From assembly GCF_002860125.1 (NCBI RefSeq), contig NZ_PGVA01000049.1:1-45894 (forward strand): 45,894 nt of DNA, given 5' to 3'. Of the stretch, positions 17,627 through 26,253 are shown piece by piece. The position numbers and the translations under genes are program-made. A model generated the notes under the pieces. The model was not told the DNA's origin and ran no database searches. It saw only the letters and a list, made by a program, of their open reading frames with translations. Numbering within the stretch: the stretch's first letter is position 1; every line of letters begins with the position of its first letter. This DNA comes from Bacillus canaveralius. GTDB taxonomy: Bacteria; Bacillota; Bacilli; Bacillales; Cytobacillaceae.

Positions 17627-18652
17627 ATGACATTGAGATTGGGAGTAATCGGAACAGGTGCAATCGGACAGGATCATATCCGGAGAATCACTGATTCGTT
17701 AACAGGAGCGGAGATTGTTGCCGTCACAGACATTAATGCAGCACAAGCTCGCGCAGTAGTTGAAAACGAAAAGATCAATGCGAAGGTTTATGAAAATGGG
17801 CATGATGTCATTAATGCTACTGACGTGGATGGAATTCTGGTCACTTCCTGGGGCCCTTCACATGAAGAATTTGTGCTCGCATCCATTACTGCAGGAAAAC
17901 CTGTGTTTTGCGAAAAACCACTTGCCAGGACTGCTGAAGGCTGCAAAAGAATCGTTGATGCAGAGATAGCACATGGCAAACAGCTGGTTCAAGTAGGTTT
18001 TATGCGGCGGTACGATAAAGGTTACCGTGCATTGAAAAATGTCGTAGATAATGGAAAAGTCGGGGCGCCGCTGATGGTTCATTGTGCGCATCGTGCTCCA
18101 TCTGTTTCAAACTTCAGTGGTGATATGGCAATTACCGATGCTTTTGTACATGAAATAGATGTTTTGCGATGGTTGCTCAATGACGATTATGTTTCTGCCC
18201 AGGTGATCCTGCCAAAAAACACTACCCTTGCAGATAAAGGACTTCAGGATCCGCATATTGTTTTATTGGAAACAAAGCAGGGAATCCGAATTGACACAGA
18301 AATCTTCGTCAATTGCCAATACGGATACGATATCCAATGCCAGGTCGTTGGTGAAACGGGCACGGCAAATTTACCTGAGCCATTGAGTGTTCTTTTGCGC
18401 AGTGAAGCAAAACTATCAACCGAAATTTTAGTAGATTGGAAGGATCGCTTTATCGATTCCTATGATACTGAGCTCCAGGAATGGATTAATTCAACTGTAA
18501 AAGGCGAAATGCATGGTCCATCAGCCTGGGATGGTTTTGTTGTCGCCGTGACGGCTGATGCTTGTGTAAAAGCAAAGCACACAGGTGAGATCGTGCCAAT
18601 TACAATGCCGGAACGTCCTGTATTCTATGATAAATTTTTTGTTTTGCAATGA
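17627..18652 (+). CDS. iolG: Inositol 2-dehydrogenase-type oxidoreductase (Gfo/Idh/MocA)
   Basis: 341-residue NAD-dependent dehydrogenase closely resembling Bacillus IolG in order and wording of motifs: N-terminal [13 protein letters not shown] (Rossmann), [22 protein letters not shown] (Lys of the CEKP motif), [13 protein letters not shown] and the active-site stretch [22 protein letters not shown] at 17613-17620 fits ATG 17627 or 17624. It would oxidise myo-inositol or a similar cyclitol or sugar to the keto form. The rest of an iol operon (IolB, C, D, E, J) is not in the window, so this is a partial or alternative pathway that depends on genes elsewhere or uses another substrate. Confidence 0.87.
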   Translation: MTLRLGVIGTGAIGQDHIRRITDSLTGAEIVAVTDINAAQARAVVENEKINAKVYENGHDVINATDVDGILVTSWGPSHEEFVLASITAGKPVFCEKPLARTAEGCKRIVDAEIAHGKQLVQVGFMRRYDKGYRALKNVVDNGKVGAPLMVHCAHRAPSVSNFSGDMAITDAFVHEIDVLRWLLNDDYVSAQVILPKNTTLADKGLQDPHIVLLETKQGIRIDTEIFVNCQYGYDIQCQVVGETGTANLPEPLSVLLRSEAKLSTEILVDWKDRFIDSYDTELQEWINSTVKGEMHGPSAWDGFVVAVTADACVKAKHTGEIVPITMPERPVFYDKFFVLQ

Positions 18653-18777
18653 TTGTAGCGTAGCATTGCGGTGCTTGGTGATGAAGAACCAAAGAAGCTG
18701 AATTGGAATCTTGAGCGTATTTTGAGTGATGTAAGTGCGTTGCTTCATTAAAATTAAATGACATGTATTTTCCTAGT

Positions 18778-18820
18778 GCCGAACATATCGAACCGGATTT
18801 GTTCGGCTTCGTTTGTTTTG
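18778..18820 (+). terminator. Hairpin, probable terminator of the IolG module
   Basis: GCCGAACA (18778-18785) pairs perfectly with TGTTCGGC (18800-18807) around a 14-base loop, followed by the T-rich TTCGTTTGTTTT. It is the first good hairpin after the dehydrogenase gene. Confidence 0.55.
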
Positions 18821-18981
18821 ATAGAGAATCAACCAGAAAAATTAACAAAATCATTAGAACTTGGATCATTTGTAGGAGATTCAGAAAGTTAAATAACAGG
18901 AATGTTAAGAGTATTGATAGAATGTTCGGAGTTAAATTTTCAAATTAAACATTATATAAATGAAATATATAGGAACATATC

Positions 18982-19023
18982 AGCTGTCTAACCTATCAGC
19001 TATGATAGTAAGGTTAGGCAGCT
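18982..19023. repeat. Long two-tier hairpin in intergenic DNA
   Basis: AGCTGTCTAACCT (18982-18994) pairs with AGGTTAGGCAGCT (19011-19023) over 13 bp with one mismatch, and inside it TATCA pairs with TGATA. Such nested arms could form a terminator for either strand or be a mobile-repeat relic. No U-tract follows directly. Confidence 0.5.
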
Positions 19024-19311
19024 CAATTTATGTATGTTTTGTTGTATTACAATTAATACATCGTTTCGTCCAGAAAATATTTGGCTTGTATAATAATTCT
19101 TTTATTTATGTTGTTACCCGTGTAAATTTCGTAATGTAATGAGCTAACCAGAAAAACGGAAAAAGTTGCCAAATACACAGAATTATGCAGGAGGATATGA
19201 GAATAACTGTGCGTTTTCAGTCGAAAAATTGCTTTATAAAATTCATTAACCTAGAAGTGTATAAGCCCAATGTGAAATTTAATAACCTAATATGTTTGTT
19301 TAAAGACTGAT

Positions 19312-19908
19312 TTAATTAATACTTTTTTCAAGCGCCCTAAATACCTCTGATAACCTCGTTGTATTGTCATCAATTTCATGTCTGTTATTACTTTCATATT
19401 CAAAGATCAGCGGATTTCCAATTATAATTTTTATTTTCTTATTAGTGAACAATTCTTTCAGATTGGTGGGTCCTGAATAGGCCGCTGGTACAATTGGCAC
19501 TTTCCCCATTTTGGCAATCGTCACAGCTCCTCTTTTTAGTGGAGCTTCCTCCGATGTTCGGGTTCCAGAGGGAAATATCCCAACATTTTTCCCATTTTTT
19601 AATAATTGAATAGGAACTCTAATACTGCTTGTTCCCGGATTTTTTCGGTCTACCGGAAAGGCATTTATAGCTGTTAAGAACCGGGAAAACAATGCATTGC
19701 GAAATAATTCTTTTTTAGCCATGAAGTGAATTTGTTCAGGCAAGATGGCAGCACCAAGAGCGACAACATCGACCCATCCCCGATGTGTACAGGCAATTAT
19801 ATAACCTGGATTTTTCGGTAGATTTTCTTTGTTAACAATGATAAATGCTCCTCGCATTTTTAATATGACTTTTAGTATGTTCGTGATAATTCTATACATA
19901 TTTTTCAT
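19312..19908 (-). CDS. plsC: 1-acyl-sn-glycerol-3-phosphate acyltransferase
   Basis: 198-residue PlsC-family enzyme that esterifies position 2 of lysophosphatidic acid at the membrane. The HX4D catalytic motif is THRGWVD (about 42-48). Motif II is around AINAFPVDRKNPGTSS. Motif III is FPSGTRTSEEAPLKRG, where the common Glu of FPEGTRS is Ser, a variant I believe occurs in Bacillaceae homologues. Motif IV is VPIVPAAYSG. The start codon overlaps the stop of a small upstream gene (ATGA), so the two are translationally coupled. The N-terminus is hydrophobic enough for membrane association. Confidence 0.9.
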   Translation of the reverse strand: MKNMYRIITNILKVILKMRGAFIIVNKENLPKNPGYIIACTHRGWVDVVALGAAILPEQIHFMAKKELFRNALFSRFLTAINAFPVDRKNPGTSSIRVPIQLLKNGKNVGIFPSGTRTSEEAPLKRGAVTIAKMGKVPIVPAAYSGPTNLKELFTNKKIKIIIGNPLIFEYESNNRHEIDDNTTRLSEVFRALEKSIN

Positions 19909-20078
19909 CCACCTAACAATTCCAATTTAGTTAATGCTCCATTTTCAGTGAATCCTCTGCCAATACCATAAAGAACAATTTTGTCATGCTTGTTTATCTT
20001 CCCGGCTAAGTTAGACCCCCGGGCATAAAGCTTATACATATGAAACCGTAGTGATAATACTGCGTGAGATTGAACCAT
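19905..20078 (-). CDS. Small protein coupled to plsC, function unknown
   Basis: 57 residues, starting at the ATG that follows GGAGGT by 7 bp on the reverse strand (20078); the track-length frame from 20093 overlaps that ribosome binding site. The stop overlaps the plsC start. The protein begins MVQSHAVLSLRFHMYKLYAR and contains KINKHDKIVLYGIGRGFTEN; it is basic with no clear membrane segment. I recognise no family. A good ribosome binding site and coupling to plsC argue that it is expressed. Its upstream region holds the TAGTACTA palindrome near 20115, a possible regulator site. Confidence 0.6.
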   Translation of the reverse strand: MVQSHAVLSLRFHMYKLYARGSNLAGKINKHDKIVLYGIGRGFTENGALTKLELLGG

Positions 20079-20218
20079 ATCGTATACCTCCATTATTTAT
20101 TTTATCACTAAGTATTAGTACTAGGTATTAAAAAAGAAAGTTTTTACGAATTGGAGCATTAATCCTCTTTTAATATAAAATAAAGAAAACATATACAATA
20201 GAAGGAGTTTGATGGATA

Positions 20219-20617
20219 GTGCAAAAATTTACTACCTTTTTAATGTTCGATGGCAAAGCTGAAGAAGCAATGAATTTTTACACGACTGTATTCAAAAATT
20301 CAGAAATTCTAGGTATTGCCCGCTATGGAGCAGCTGGCCCTGGTGCGGAAGGAACAGTGATGCATGCTACTTTCTCACTGAACGGACAGGAGTTTATGTG
20401 TATAGATAGCAATGTTAAGCATGACTTTACGTTTACTCCTGCTATCTCAATATACGTAGCATGTGATTCTGAGGATGAAATTGATGAAGTATATGAAAAG
20501 CTATCACTAGATGGCGGAGTGCTTATGCCGTTAGCTCAATATCCATTCAGTGAAAAATACGGTTGGGTCATTGATAAATTTGGTGTGACATGGCAGTTAA
20601 ACCTGGGAAATAAATAA
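20219..20617 (+). CDS. VOC-superfamily protein, PhnB type
   Basis: 132-residue glyoxalase/bleomycin-resistance-fold protein of the PhnB (3-demethylubiquinone-9 3-methyltransferase-like) group. It begins MQKFTTFLMFDGKAEEAMNF, typical of this group, and ends with YGWVIDKFGVTWQLNL, the usual C-terminal strand. The start is GTG 20219; GAAGGAG is about 11 bp upstream, slightly long, and no better start is in frame. Most members have unknown substrates. It stands alone between divergent plsC and the chimeric dehydrogenase. The 240 bp after it contain degraded coding-like sequence (a frame reading LDPNNLIEHADHLNIEGADA near 20642-20704) that I cannot assign. Confidence 0.85.
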   Translation: MQKFTTFLMFDGKAEEAMNFYTTVFKNSEILGIARYGAAGPGAEGTVMHATFSLNGQEFMCIDSNVKHDFTFTPAISIYVACDSEDEIDEVYEKLSLDGGVLMPLAQYPFSEKYGWVIDKFGVTWQLNLGNK

Positions 20618-20859
20618 GGTTAACTTGGAGGTAGAATGACTGGATCCGAACAATCTCATTGAACATGCTGATCACTTAAATATCGAGGGCGCGGATGCGA
20701 GGGTTTAAATTTAAAAGCAGAGGTTCCAAACGCCGGGCATCTGTTATCAGGTAAATTTTAAGGATAGAAAGATTGGTTAAAAGCAACACAGGGATGGCGT
20801 AATGCTCGTCATCCCGTTGACTAATAAAGGGATAAATCAAAACCGGATAGGAGACTCGT

Positions 20860-21660
20860 ATGATGAAAAAGTACAGAATCGCGGTAATCCCGGGAGATGG
20901 TATCGGGCCGGAGGTAGTGGCAGAAGGAATTAAGGTATTAAATAAAGTGGCAGAATTGGATGGCAGCTTTGAATTTGAATTTACTTATTTTCCTTGGGGA
21001 TGTGAATATTATAGCCAATATGGAAAAATGATGGAGGATGATGGGCTGGAGCAGCTTAAGGACTATGATGCAATATACCTTGGTGCTGTTGGTTATCCGG
21101 GCGTTCCTGACCATATTTCCCTGTGGGAGCTTTTGCTGAAAATCCGCAAGGGTTTCGATCAGTATGTAAACCTTCGCCCGATCAAATTGCTGGAAGGAGC
21201 ACCATGTCCTCTAAAGGATGTTTCCCGAGAGCAGATTGATATGCTGGTCATCAGAGAAAACAGTGAGGGTGAATATGCTGGTGCCGGGGATTGGCTTTTT
21301 AAAGATCAGCCTCATGAAGTGGTTTTGCAAACCGGTGTTTTTTCAAGAACTGGAGTGGAGAGAATCATTCGCTATGGATACGAAGAGGCCCGAAAGCAAG
21401 GAAAATCGCTGACCAGTATCAGCAAAGGCAATGCGTTGAATTATTCGATGGTATTCTGGGATCAGGTGTTTGAAGAGGTCGGTACAAAAGGAGAGCCAGC
21501 ATGCGACTTGCTGATCGGCCGGGTTGTCCAGTATCATATCGAAAATAATTTATATGAACAGGGCAGAATCAACCAGAATATGCTTGCTGCTGTCAGCCGC
21601 CTGGCAGGCAACGACTATGCCATAATAGGAAAAGTTTTCTCGATCAAGAGGCCGAAGTAG
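20860..21660 (+). pseudogene. Chimeric ORF: YcsA-type dehydrogenase joined to flavin reductase tail
   Basis: Residues 1 to about 207 are the N-terminal part of a tartrate/isopropylmalate-dehydrogenase-family enzyme (YcsA type): IAVIPGDGIGPEVVAEGIKV, FPWGCEYYSQYGKMM, VNLRPIKLLEGAPCPLK, VIRENSEGEYAGAGDWLF and SISKGNALNYSMVFWDQVF. The metal-binding and C-terminal half (SNLFGDILTD region) is missing. From about residue 212 the frame reads DLLIGRVVQYHIENNLYEQG and SRLAGNDYAIIGKVFSIKRP, which is the C-terminus of a DIM6/NTAB-type flavin reductase. The junction is near 21475-21495. A deletion in frame fused the two genes. ATAGGAGA precedes ATG 20860, so a 266-residue protein may still be made, but neither enzyme should work. 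Confidence 0.8.
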
Positions 21661-21736
21661 CCTGATATAGCTAAACAAACGAGAAAACCGTACTGCCTCG
21701 GAAGTATACAAAGGAGTACATAGCGAATAATTTTTT

Positions 21737-21780
21737 GAGGGTGTTCCAAAAGCTTAGCTTTTGAAACATCCTCTTTTTCT
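21737..21780 (+). terminator. Strong terminator before the microcompartment operon
   Basis: Arms starting GAGGGTGTTCCAAAAGC (21737) and GCTTTTGAAACATCCTC (to 21773) pair over 17 positions with few mismatches around a 3-base loop, followed by TTTTTCT. It is the most stable hairpin in the window and isolates the BMC promoter region. Confidence 0.85.
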
Positions 21781-22208
21781 AGTAAGTAAGAAAACATCCC
21801 TTCGTTCCATTATTATGCCACGACCCTACTAACCGCGCCCCGGGACACAATTGACAAACCACCTTCATGAGAAAGTGATAAGATCTTTTAATATCAACAC
21901 AAGAGTAGCTCGGCATTCTATTTATAGTTGAGTAAAGTTTTATTAAAATATTGTGTTATCTACACAAACATCCAATCCTCTGACTTAGTACCCGATCGAA
22001 AAGTATTGCTCACACGAAATATAATTAGCACTATTTACATACGAAAGTTACAAGTTGTCGGAATATTAAGTAATCAACACTCATACACATTACTATCAAC
22101 TGAAATCAACAACAATACACAAAACATCCAACAAAAATTTATAGATTCCCATGGCATGATGTGGTTTTTTAAAATAACCCAACATAAATGTAAAAAGGAG
22201 TTGTTCAT
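21781..22208 (+). other. Upstream region of the microcompartment operon
   Basis: This 428-bp AT-rich stretch holds no credible gene; a 98-codon frame from TTG 21928 lacks a ribosome binding site. TTGACA at 21851-21856 is a possible -35, with TGATAA 19 bp on as a poor -10. The ATCAAC-type repeats described separately make it a likely control region for the operon and its DeoR regulator. Confidence 0.4.
22073..22131 (+). promoter_or_regulatory. ATCAAC repeat cluster, candidate DeoR operator
   Basis: ATCAAC occurs at 22073, 22095 and 22105, and a further copy at 21893; the close copies are 22 and 10 bp apart. ACACAAAACATCCAA at 22117-22131 repeats ACACAAACATCCAA at 21962-21975. DeoR-family repressors such as IolR recognise tandem direct repeats containing an AYCAA core. 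The cluster lies within 140 bp of the first operon gene, and a DeoR gene is second in the operon. Confidence 0.4.
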
Positions 22209-22967
22209 ATGTTTGATTCTGTAAAAGGAAAGACTGTTATCGTCACTGGCGGCAGTAAAGGGATTGGAAAAGGAATCGCACGGACTTTTGCGAATCATGG
22301 AGCGAATGTGGCGATTGTTGCAAGAAATCTTGCTGCTGCAGAAGCATGTGCAGTTGAACTTAATCGGGGGAATGGCAAAGTTTATGCACTTTGTGGGGAT
22401 GTTACAGACCGTGGATCCATGGAGGCAGTGGCTAAACAGGTCAATGAAACATTTGGCAGCATCGATGTGTTATGTGCGAATGCCGGAATCTTTCCTTCAG
22501 TAACCCTTGAGCAAATGACAACCGAAGATTGGGATACTGTCATGAATACTAATGCGAAGGGAACTTTGCATGCTGTACAAGCGTGTATACCATACCTAAA
22601 ACAAGCGACATATGGACGTATCGTGATTACCTCTTCGATTACTGGCCCTGTTACCGGTTACGCGGGTTGGTCGCACTATGCAGCGAGCAAGGCAGCACAA
22701 CTGGGTTTTATGAGAACAGCGGCATTGGAGCTGGCTGGTGATAATATCACGGTAAATGCGGTGCTGCCAGGAAATGTACTTACGGAAGGATTAGAAGGTT
22801 TAGGGGATGATTATCTGCAAGAGATGGCATCAGCCATTCCAATGCAAAAATTAGGGAGTGTCGAAGATATCGGTTATGCTGCGCTATTTTTAGCATCAAA
22901 GGAAGCAGGCTTTATCACAGGGCAGACGATCATTGTTGATGGCGGTCAAATTTTACCTGAAAATTAA
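22209..22967 (+). CDS. SDR oxidoreductase of the microcompartment operon (amino-alcohol dehydrogenase candidate)
   Basis: 252-residue classical short-chain dehydrogenase. The NAD(P) motif is TGGSKGIGKGIA (about 14-25), CANAGIF is the NAG strand, and the catalytic Ser, Tyr and Lys are in SSITGPVTGYAGWSHYAASKAA-type order (Tyr of HYAASK). AAAAGGAG lies 8 bp upstream. FabG-like by sequence, but its position as first gene of a BMC operon with a kinase and class III PLP enzyme matches the RMM type, in which the SDR is an (S)-1-amino-2-propanol dehydrogenase working on aminoacetone. It has no terminal targeting helix. The substrate is inferred, not visible. Confidence 0.85.
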   Translation: MFDSVKGKTVIVTGGSKGIGKGIARTFANHGANVAIVARNLAAAEACAVELNRGNGKVYALCGDVTDRGSMEAVAKQVNETFGSIDVLCANAGIFPSVTLEQMTTEDWDTVMNTNAKGTLHAVQACIPYLKQATYGRIVITSSITGPVTGYAGWSHYAASKAAQLGFMRTAALELAGDNITVNAVLPGNVLTEGLEGLGDDYLQEMASAIPMQKLGSVEDIGYAALFLASKEAGFITGQTIIVDGGQILPEN

Positions 22968-23042
22968 AAAAATAGTGATATTTTTAATAGCTGTTGAAAT
23001 GTTTAGTGCTCCAATTCATTAACGTAATAGGTGGTACTAAAA

Positions 23043-23819
23043 ATGTCATTATCCTTTAAGGAACGCAAAATAACGATATTGGAAGCTTTAGCAAGAGAAG
23101 AAAAGGTGCAGGTCCGGGAACTGGCCAATAAACTTCAGGTTTCCGATGAAACGATCCGGCGTGATTTGGATCGGCTTGAAAAAGAAGGCATACTGAAGAA
23201 GGTTTATGGAGGAGCTGTAAAAACGAAGATCAATAGTTGGGAATTACCCTTTGACCAAAAAACAACTATTAATATAAGAGAAAAACAAGCCATTTGCAGG
23301 ACGGCGGCGCAATTGGTTGAAGATGGTGACATTATCATGATAGGTAATGGGACCACACCATTAGAAATTGTTCATCACTTAGCGGATAAAAATGATATTA
23401 CACTGATTACCCATTCTATTCCTGTTATGTTGATAGCCATGGAAGTATTTAAAGGTCGTATGATTTTTACCGGCGGGGAATTTGAAGGAAATCAAAAATA
23501 CACCAGCGGCCCCCTCTCTGAAAGGATGCTTGAGATGCTGAAGGCAAATAAAGCGTTCATATCTGCAGGGGGAATCTCAACCGTCAACGGAATTACAGAC
23601 TATGATATCAGCGGATCAAGCATCTCCCGGAAAATGATTGAACGTGCTGACGATGTCTTTATACTGGCTGATCATTCCAAGTTCGGAAAAACGACCTTCG
23701 CCTATATGTGTTCCTTAACAGATGCGTCAATGATCATTACCGATAAGAGTTGCCCTGAGGAATGGAAAAAGATTTTAGCTGAAAAAGAAATTGAACTTTT
23801 GATAGCAGATGAAATGTAA
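23043..23819 (+). CDS. DeoR-family repressor of the microcompartment operon
   Basis: 258 residues. The N-terminal winged helix shows the DeoR signature: VRELANKLQVSDETIRRDLD (about 22-41), followed by LEKEGILKKVYGGAV. The C-terminal sugar-phosphate-sensing domain contains GNGTTPLEIVHHL, FTGGEFEGNQKYTSGPL, AFISAGGIS and ILADHSKFGKTTFA. AGGTGG before ATG 23043 sets the start. DeoR proteins usually bind a phosphorylated intermediate; here the phospho-amino-alcohol made by the kinase two genes downstream is a natural candidate effector. It likely acts at the ATCAAC repeats upstream of the operon. Confidence 0.87.
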   Translation: MSLSFKERKITILEALAREEKVQVRELANKLQVSDETIRRDLDRLEKEGILKKVYGGAVKTKINSWELPFDQKTTINIREKQAICRTAAQLVEDGDIIMIGNGTTPLEIVHHLADKNDITLITHSIPVMLIAMEVFKGRMIFTGGEFEGNQKYTSGPLSERMLEMLKANKAFISAGGISTVNGITDYDISGSSISRKMIERADDVFILADHSKFGKTTFAYMCSLTDASMIITDKSCPEEWKKILAEKEIELLIADEM

Positions 23820-23883
23820 TTATAAAGGGATATTTATTGTAACCAACACACAAAACTGGTTTTAAAGAAGCGGGGAGAAGACC

Positions 23884-25146
23884 ATGATCAAACAAAGAAA
23901 TAAGGATTCTATTCTTGAACAATCTATTAATTGGTGGAATCCTGGGAAAACAAAGCAATGGCAGAACGATGGCATTGATTTGGTAATGGGAAAACGTGAA
24001 GGATATTATTTCTACGATATCGATGGAAAAAAGTTAATGGACGTCCATTTAAATGGCGGGACATATAATCTGGGCCATCGCAATCCAGAAATTATTGCCA
24101 CTTTAAAAGAAGCCTTAAATGAATTCGATATTGGAAACCACCATTTCCCTGCTATAACCCGCGCCCAGCTTTCAGAAGATCTTTCTAAATGTACACCGGA
24201 CGGCTTACAGTATTCGATTTTCTCAAGTGGTGGAAGTGAAGCGATAGATGTTGCCATAAAATGTGCCCGTTATGCGACAAAACGAAAAAAAATCGTGTCC
24301 ATTCTATATGGTTACCATGGACATACTGGACTGGCAGTATCTTTGGGAAATGAACGGTATTCCCGTCCCTTCTTAAGCGAAGGGAATCCAGAGGATTTTA
24401 TTCATGTGCCTTTTAATGATTTGGAGACAATGGAGATGGTCCTTTGTCATGAAGATGTTGCCTGTGTGGTAATCGAAACCATTCCGGCTACATACGGTTT
24501 TCCTCTTCCGGAAAATAGCTACCTCGCTTCCGTCAAAAGTATGTGTGAAAAATATGGCTCTTTTTATATCGCTGATGAAGTACAAACTGGCTTAATGCGT
24601 ACTGGAAAACTATGGGGGATCGACCACTATGGGGTTGAGCCCGATATTTTAGTAACTTCGAAGGGATTAAGTGGCGGTATATATCCGATCGCAGCCACCG
24701 TGGTCAACAAAAAAGCAGGAAACTGGATGAATGAGGATGGCTTTGCCCATATCTCGACATTTGGAGGTTCGGAGCTGGGCTGTATTGTCGCAATGAAGGT
24801 TTTAGAGATATCACAACGCAAGGAAGTAAAACAAAACGTCGATTTTGTCGCGCGCTATTTACGAACAGGACTCGAAACAATCAAAGAGCAATATTCTGAT
24901 TTTATGGTGGGAATTCGTCAATTAGGCGTTGTGATGGGACTGGAATTCAGTCATCCAAAAGGAGCAATTTATGTTATGCAGTGTCTATATAAAAATGGAG
25001 TGTGGGCGATTTATTCGATGCTTGATAATAAGGTTCTGCAATTTAAGCCTGGATTGCTTTGTGATAAAGATTATTGTGATGAACTGCTTTCACGCTGTGA
25101 ACTAAGTATTAAACAGGCAGCACAAATGGCTTATAGCTATAACTAA
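23884..25146 (+). CDS. Class III PLP enzyme, probable amino-alcohol-phosphate phospho-lyase
   Basis: 420-residue fold-type I, class III aminotransferase-family protein. Landmarks are GTYNLGHRNPEIIATLKEA, SSGGSEAIDVAIKCARYATK, YGYHGHTGLAVSLG, IADEVQTGLMRTGKLWG (Asp that holds the PLP nitrogen) and the Schiff-base Lys in TSKGLSGGIYPIAA. Ethanolamine-phosphate phospho-lyase belongs to this family, and an APH-type kinase follows by 21 bp, so the pair most likely phosphorylates and then eliminates ammonia and phosphate from 1-amino-2-propanol or ethanolamine, giving propionaldehyde or acetaldehyde. True transaminase activity cannot be excluded. No added encapsulation helix is visible at either end. 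Confidence 0.85.
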   Translation: MIKQRNKDSILEQSINWWNPGKTKQWQNDGIDLVMGKREGYYFYDIDGKKLMDVHLNGGTYNLGHRNPEIIATLKEALNEFDIGNHHFPAITRAQLSEDLSKCTPDGLQYSIFSSGGSEAIDVAIKCARYATKRKKIVSILYGYHGHTGLAVSLGNERYSRPFLSEGNPEDFIHVPFNDLETMEMVLCHEDVACVVIETIPATYGFPLPENSYLASVKSMCEKYGSFYIADEVQTGLMRTGKLWGIDHYGVEPDILVTSKGLSGGIYPIAATVVNKKAGNWMNEDGFAHISTFGGSELGCIVAMKVLEISQRKEVKQNVDFVARYLRTGLETIKEQYSDFMVGIRQLGVVMGLEFSHPKGAIYVMQCLYKNGVWAIYSMLDNKVLQFKPGLLCDKDYCDELLSRCELSIKQAAQMAYSYN

Positions 25147-25167
25147 CGCATAGAAGGGAGAAGTAAA

Positions 25168-26181
25168 ATGAGCGATTCATCCGTCGACCCTTTAAAAGAG
25201 TCGGTAGAAAAATTTAATCAAATTGCTAATAGCGCTATCCATTTATACCCCTTTTTGTCCCAAGCTAAGATTCAACTTCTCAATTACTCGGAAAATGCTA
25301 CCTATCTAGTGGACAATTCCGTCACAGGTAAAAATTATGTATTGCGGGTGGGACGTCCCGGATACCATAGCAAATCTGAAGTTGAAAGTGAGCTCGCATG
25401 GTTGAGATCAATAGATGCACACTCTTCTATCACGGTTTCATTACCTATTGCCGGAAGTAACGGTGATGATGTTCAGGTAGTAGACCATGAACAAAACCCA
25501 TACTACTGTACCTTGTTCACTTTTTTAGAAGGCAGTGCCCCGGATGAAGATAATGAAAATGAACTCATCAAACAATTTGAATTTCTGGGTGAAATTACAG
25601 CTCAATTACATGAACATAGTGTCAATAACAGGAAAAACCTCACACATCTTAGCCGACTGACTTGGGACTATGAAACAATTCTTGGGCCAAACCCGAAGTG
25701 GGGAAGATGGCAGGATGGTTTAGCAATTACACCTGAAAGAGCGAAATTGTTTTCCAAAGTATCAGAAAAAATTAAAGAAAGACTTGATCGCTTTGGAAAA
25801 GGGCCTGATCGATATGGATTAATTCATTCAGATTTACGGCTTGCGAATTTACTTGTTGAACGCGATCAAATAAAAGTGATTGATTTTGATGATTGCGGTT
25901 TTGGCTGGTATCTTTATGATTTGGCTACCTCGTTAAGTTTTATCGAACATAAATCATATGTGCATGCGCTAATTGATGCATGGTTAACAGGTTATCGAAA
26001 GCTTCGTTCTCTGACTGAAGAGGAGGAACTTGAAATCCCTACTTTTATTATGATGCGCAGATTACAGCTAATAGCCTGGATCGGCAGTCGGGATAATGAA
26101 ACGACCAGGGAATTAGGGAGTGGTTTTACAGTTGACACTGACTCTTTGGCAGAAAAATATGTACAATATGCAGAAATATAA
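25168..26181 (+). CDS. APH/choline-kinase-type phosphotransferase, amino-alcohol kinase candidate
   Basis: 337-residue aminoglycoside-phosphotransferase-fold kinase. The catalytic loop is LIHSDLRLANLLV (about 218-230; Asp and Asn of HxDxxxxN) and the metal-binding Asp is in VIDFDDCGFGWYLYDLA. The N-terminal lobe has NATYLVDN and NYVLRVGRPGYH, with the ATP-contacting Arg/Lys strand. AGGGAGAAG precedes ATG 25168. It resembles homoserine kinase II/choline kinase-like proteins that phosphorylate small alcohols. In this operon the expected substrate is an amino alcohol, making the O-phosphate used by the preceding PLP enzyme. Confidence 0.87.
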   Translation: MSDSSVDPLKESVEKFNQIANSAIHLYPFLSQAKIQLLNYSENATYLVDNSVTGKNYVLRVGRPGYHSKSEVESELAWLRSIDAHSSITVSLPIAGSNGDDVQVVDHEQNPYYCTLFTFLEGSAPDEDNENELIKQFEFLGEITAQLHEHSVNNRKNLTHLSRLTWDYETILGPNPKWGRWQDGLAITPERAKLFSKVSEKIKERLDRFGKGPDRYGLIHSDLRLANLLVERDQIKVIDFDDCGFGWYLYDLATSLSFIEHKSYVHALIDAWLTGYRKLRSLTEEEELEIPTFIMMRRLQLIAWIGSRDNETTRELGSGFTVDTDSLAEKYVQYAEI

Positions 26182-26253
26182 TTTCTGCACTAAACGCTTT
26201 TCAACATCAATTTAAACAAAATGCAATCGGTATGCGCATTGGAGGCGAGAAAA

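Larger units (their letters stand above)
18653..19311. other. Long intergenic stretch, two hairpins and a short relic
   Basis: A frame without a start, 18659-18751, reads AVLGDEEPKKLNWNLERILS and ends ALLH; it may be the end of a lost gene. Hairpins lie at 18778-18807 and 18982-19023. The remainder, including a 61-codon frame at 18763-18948 that runs through the first hairpin, shows no ribosome binding site or recognisable protein. Confidence 0.4.

Noticed and set aside
18763-18948. 61-codon rightward frame after iolG
   Set aside because: It reads through a perfect 8-bp hairpin and has no ribosome binding site or family resemblance.
21928-22224. 98-codon frame upstream of the microcompartment SDR
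   Set aside because: TTG start without ribosome binding site, composition of AT-rich leader DNA, and it overlaps the real SDR start and the repeat cluster.
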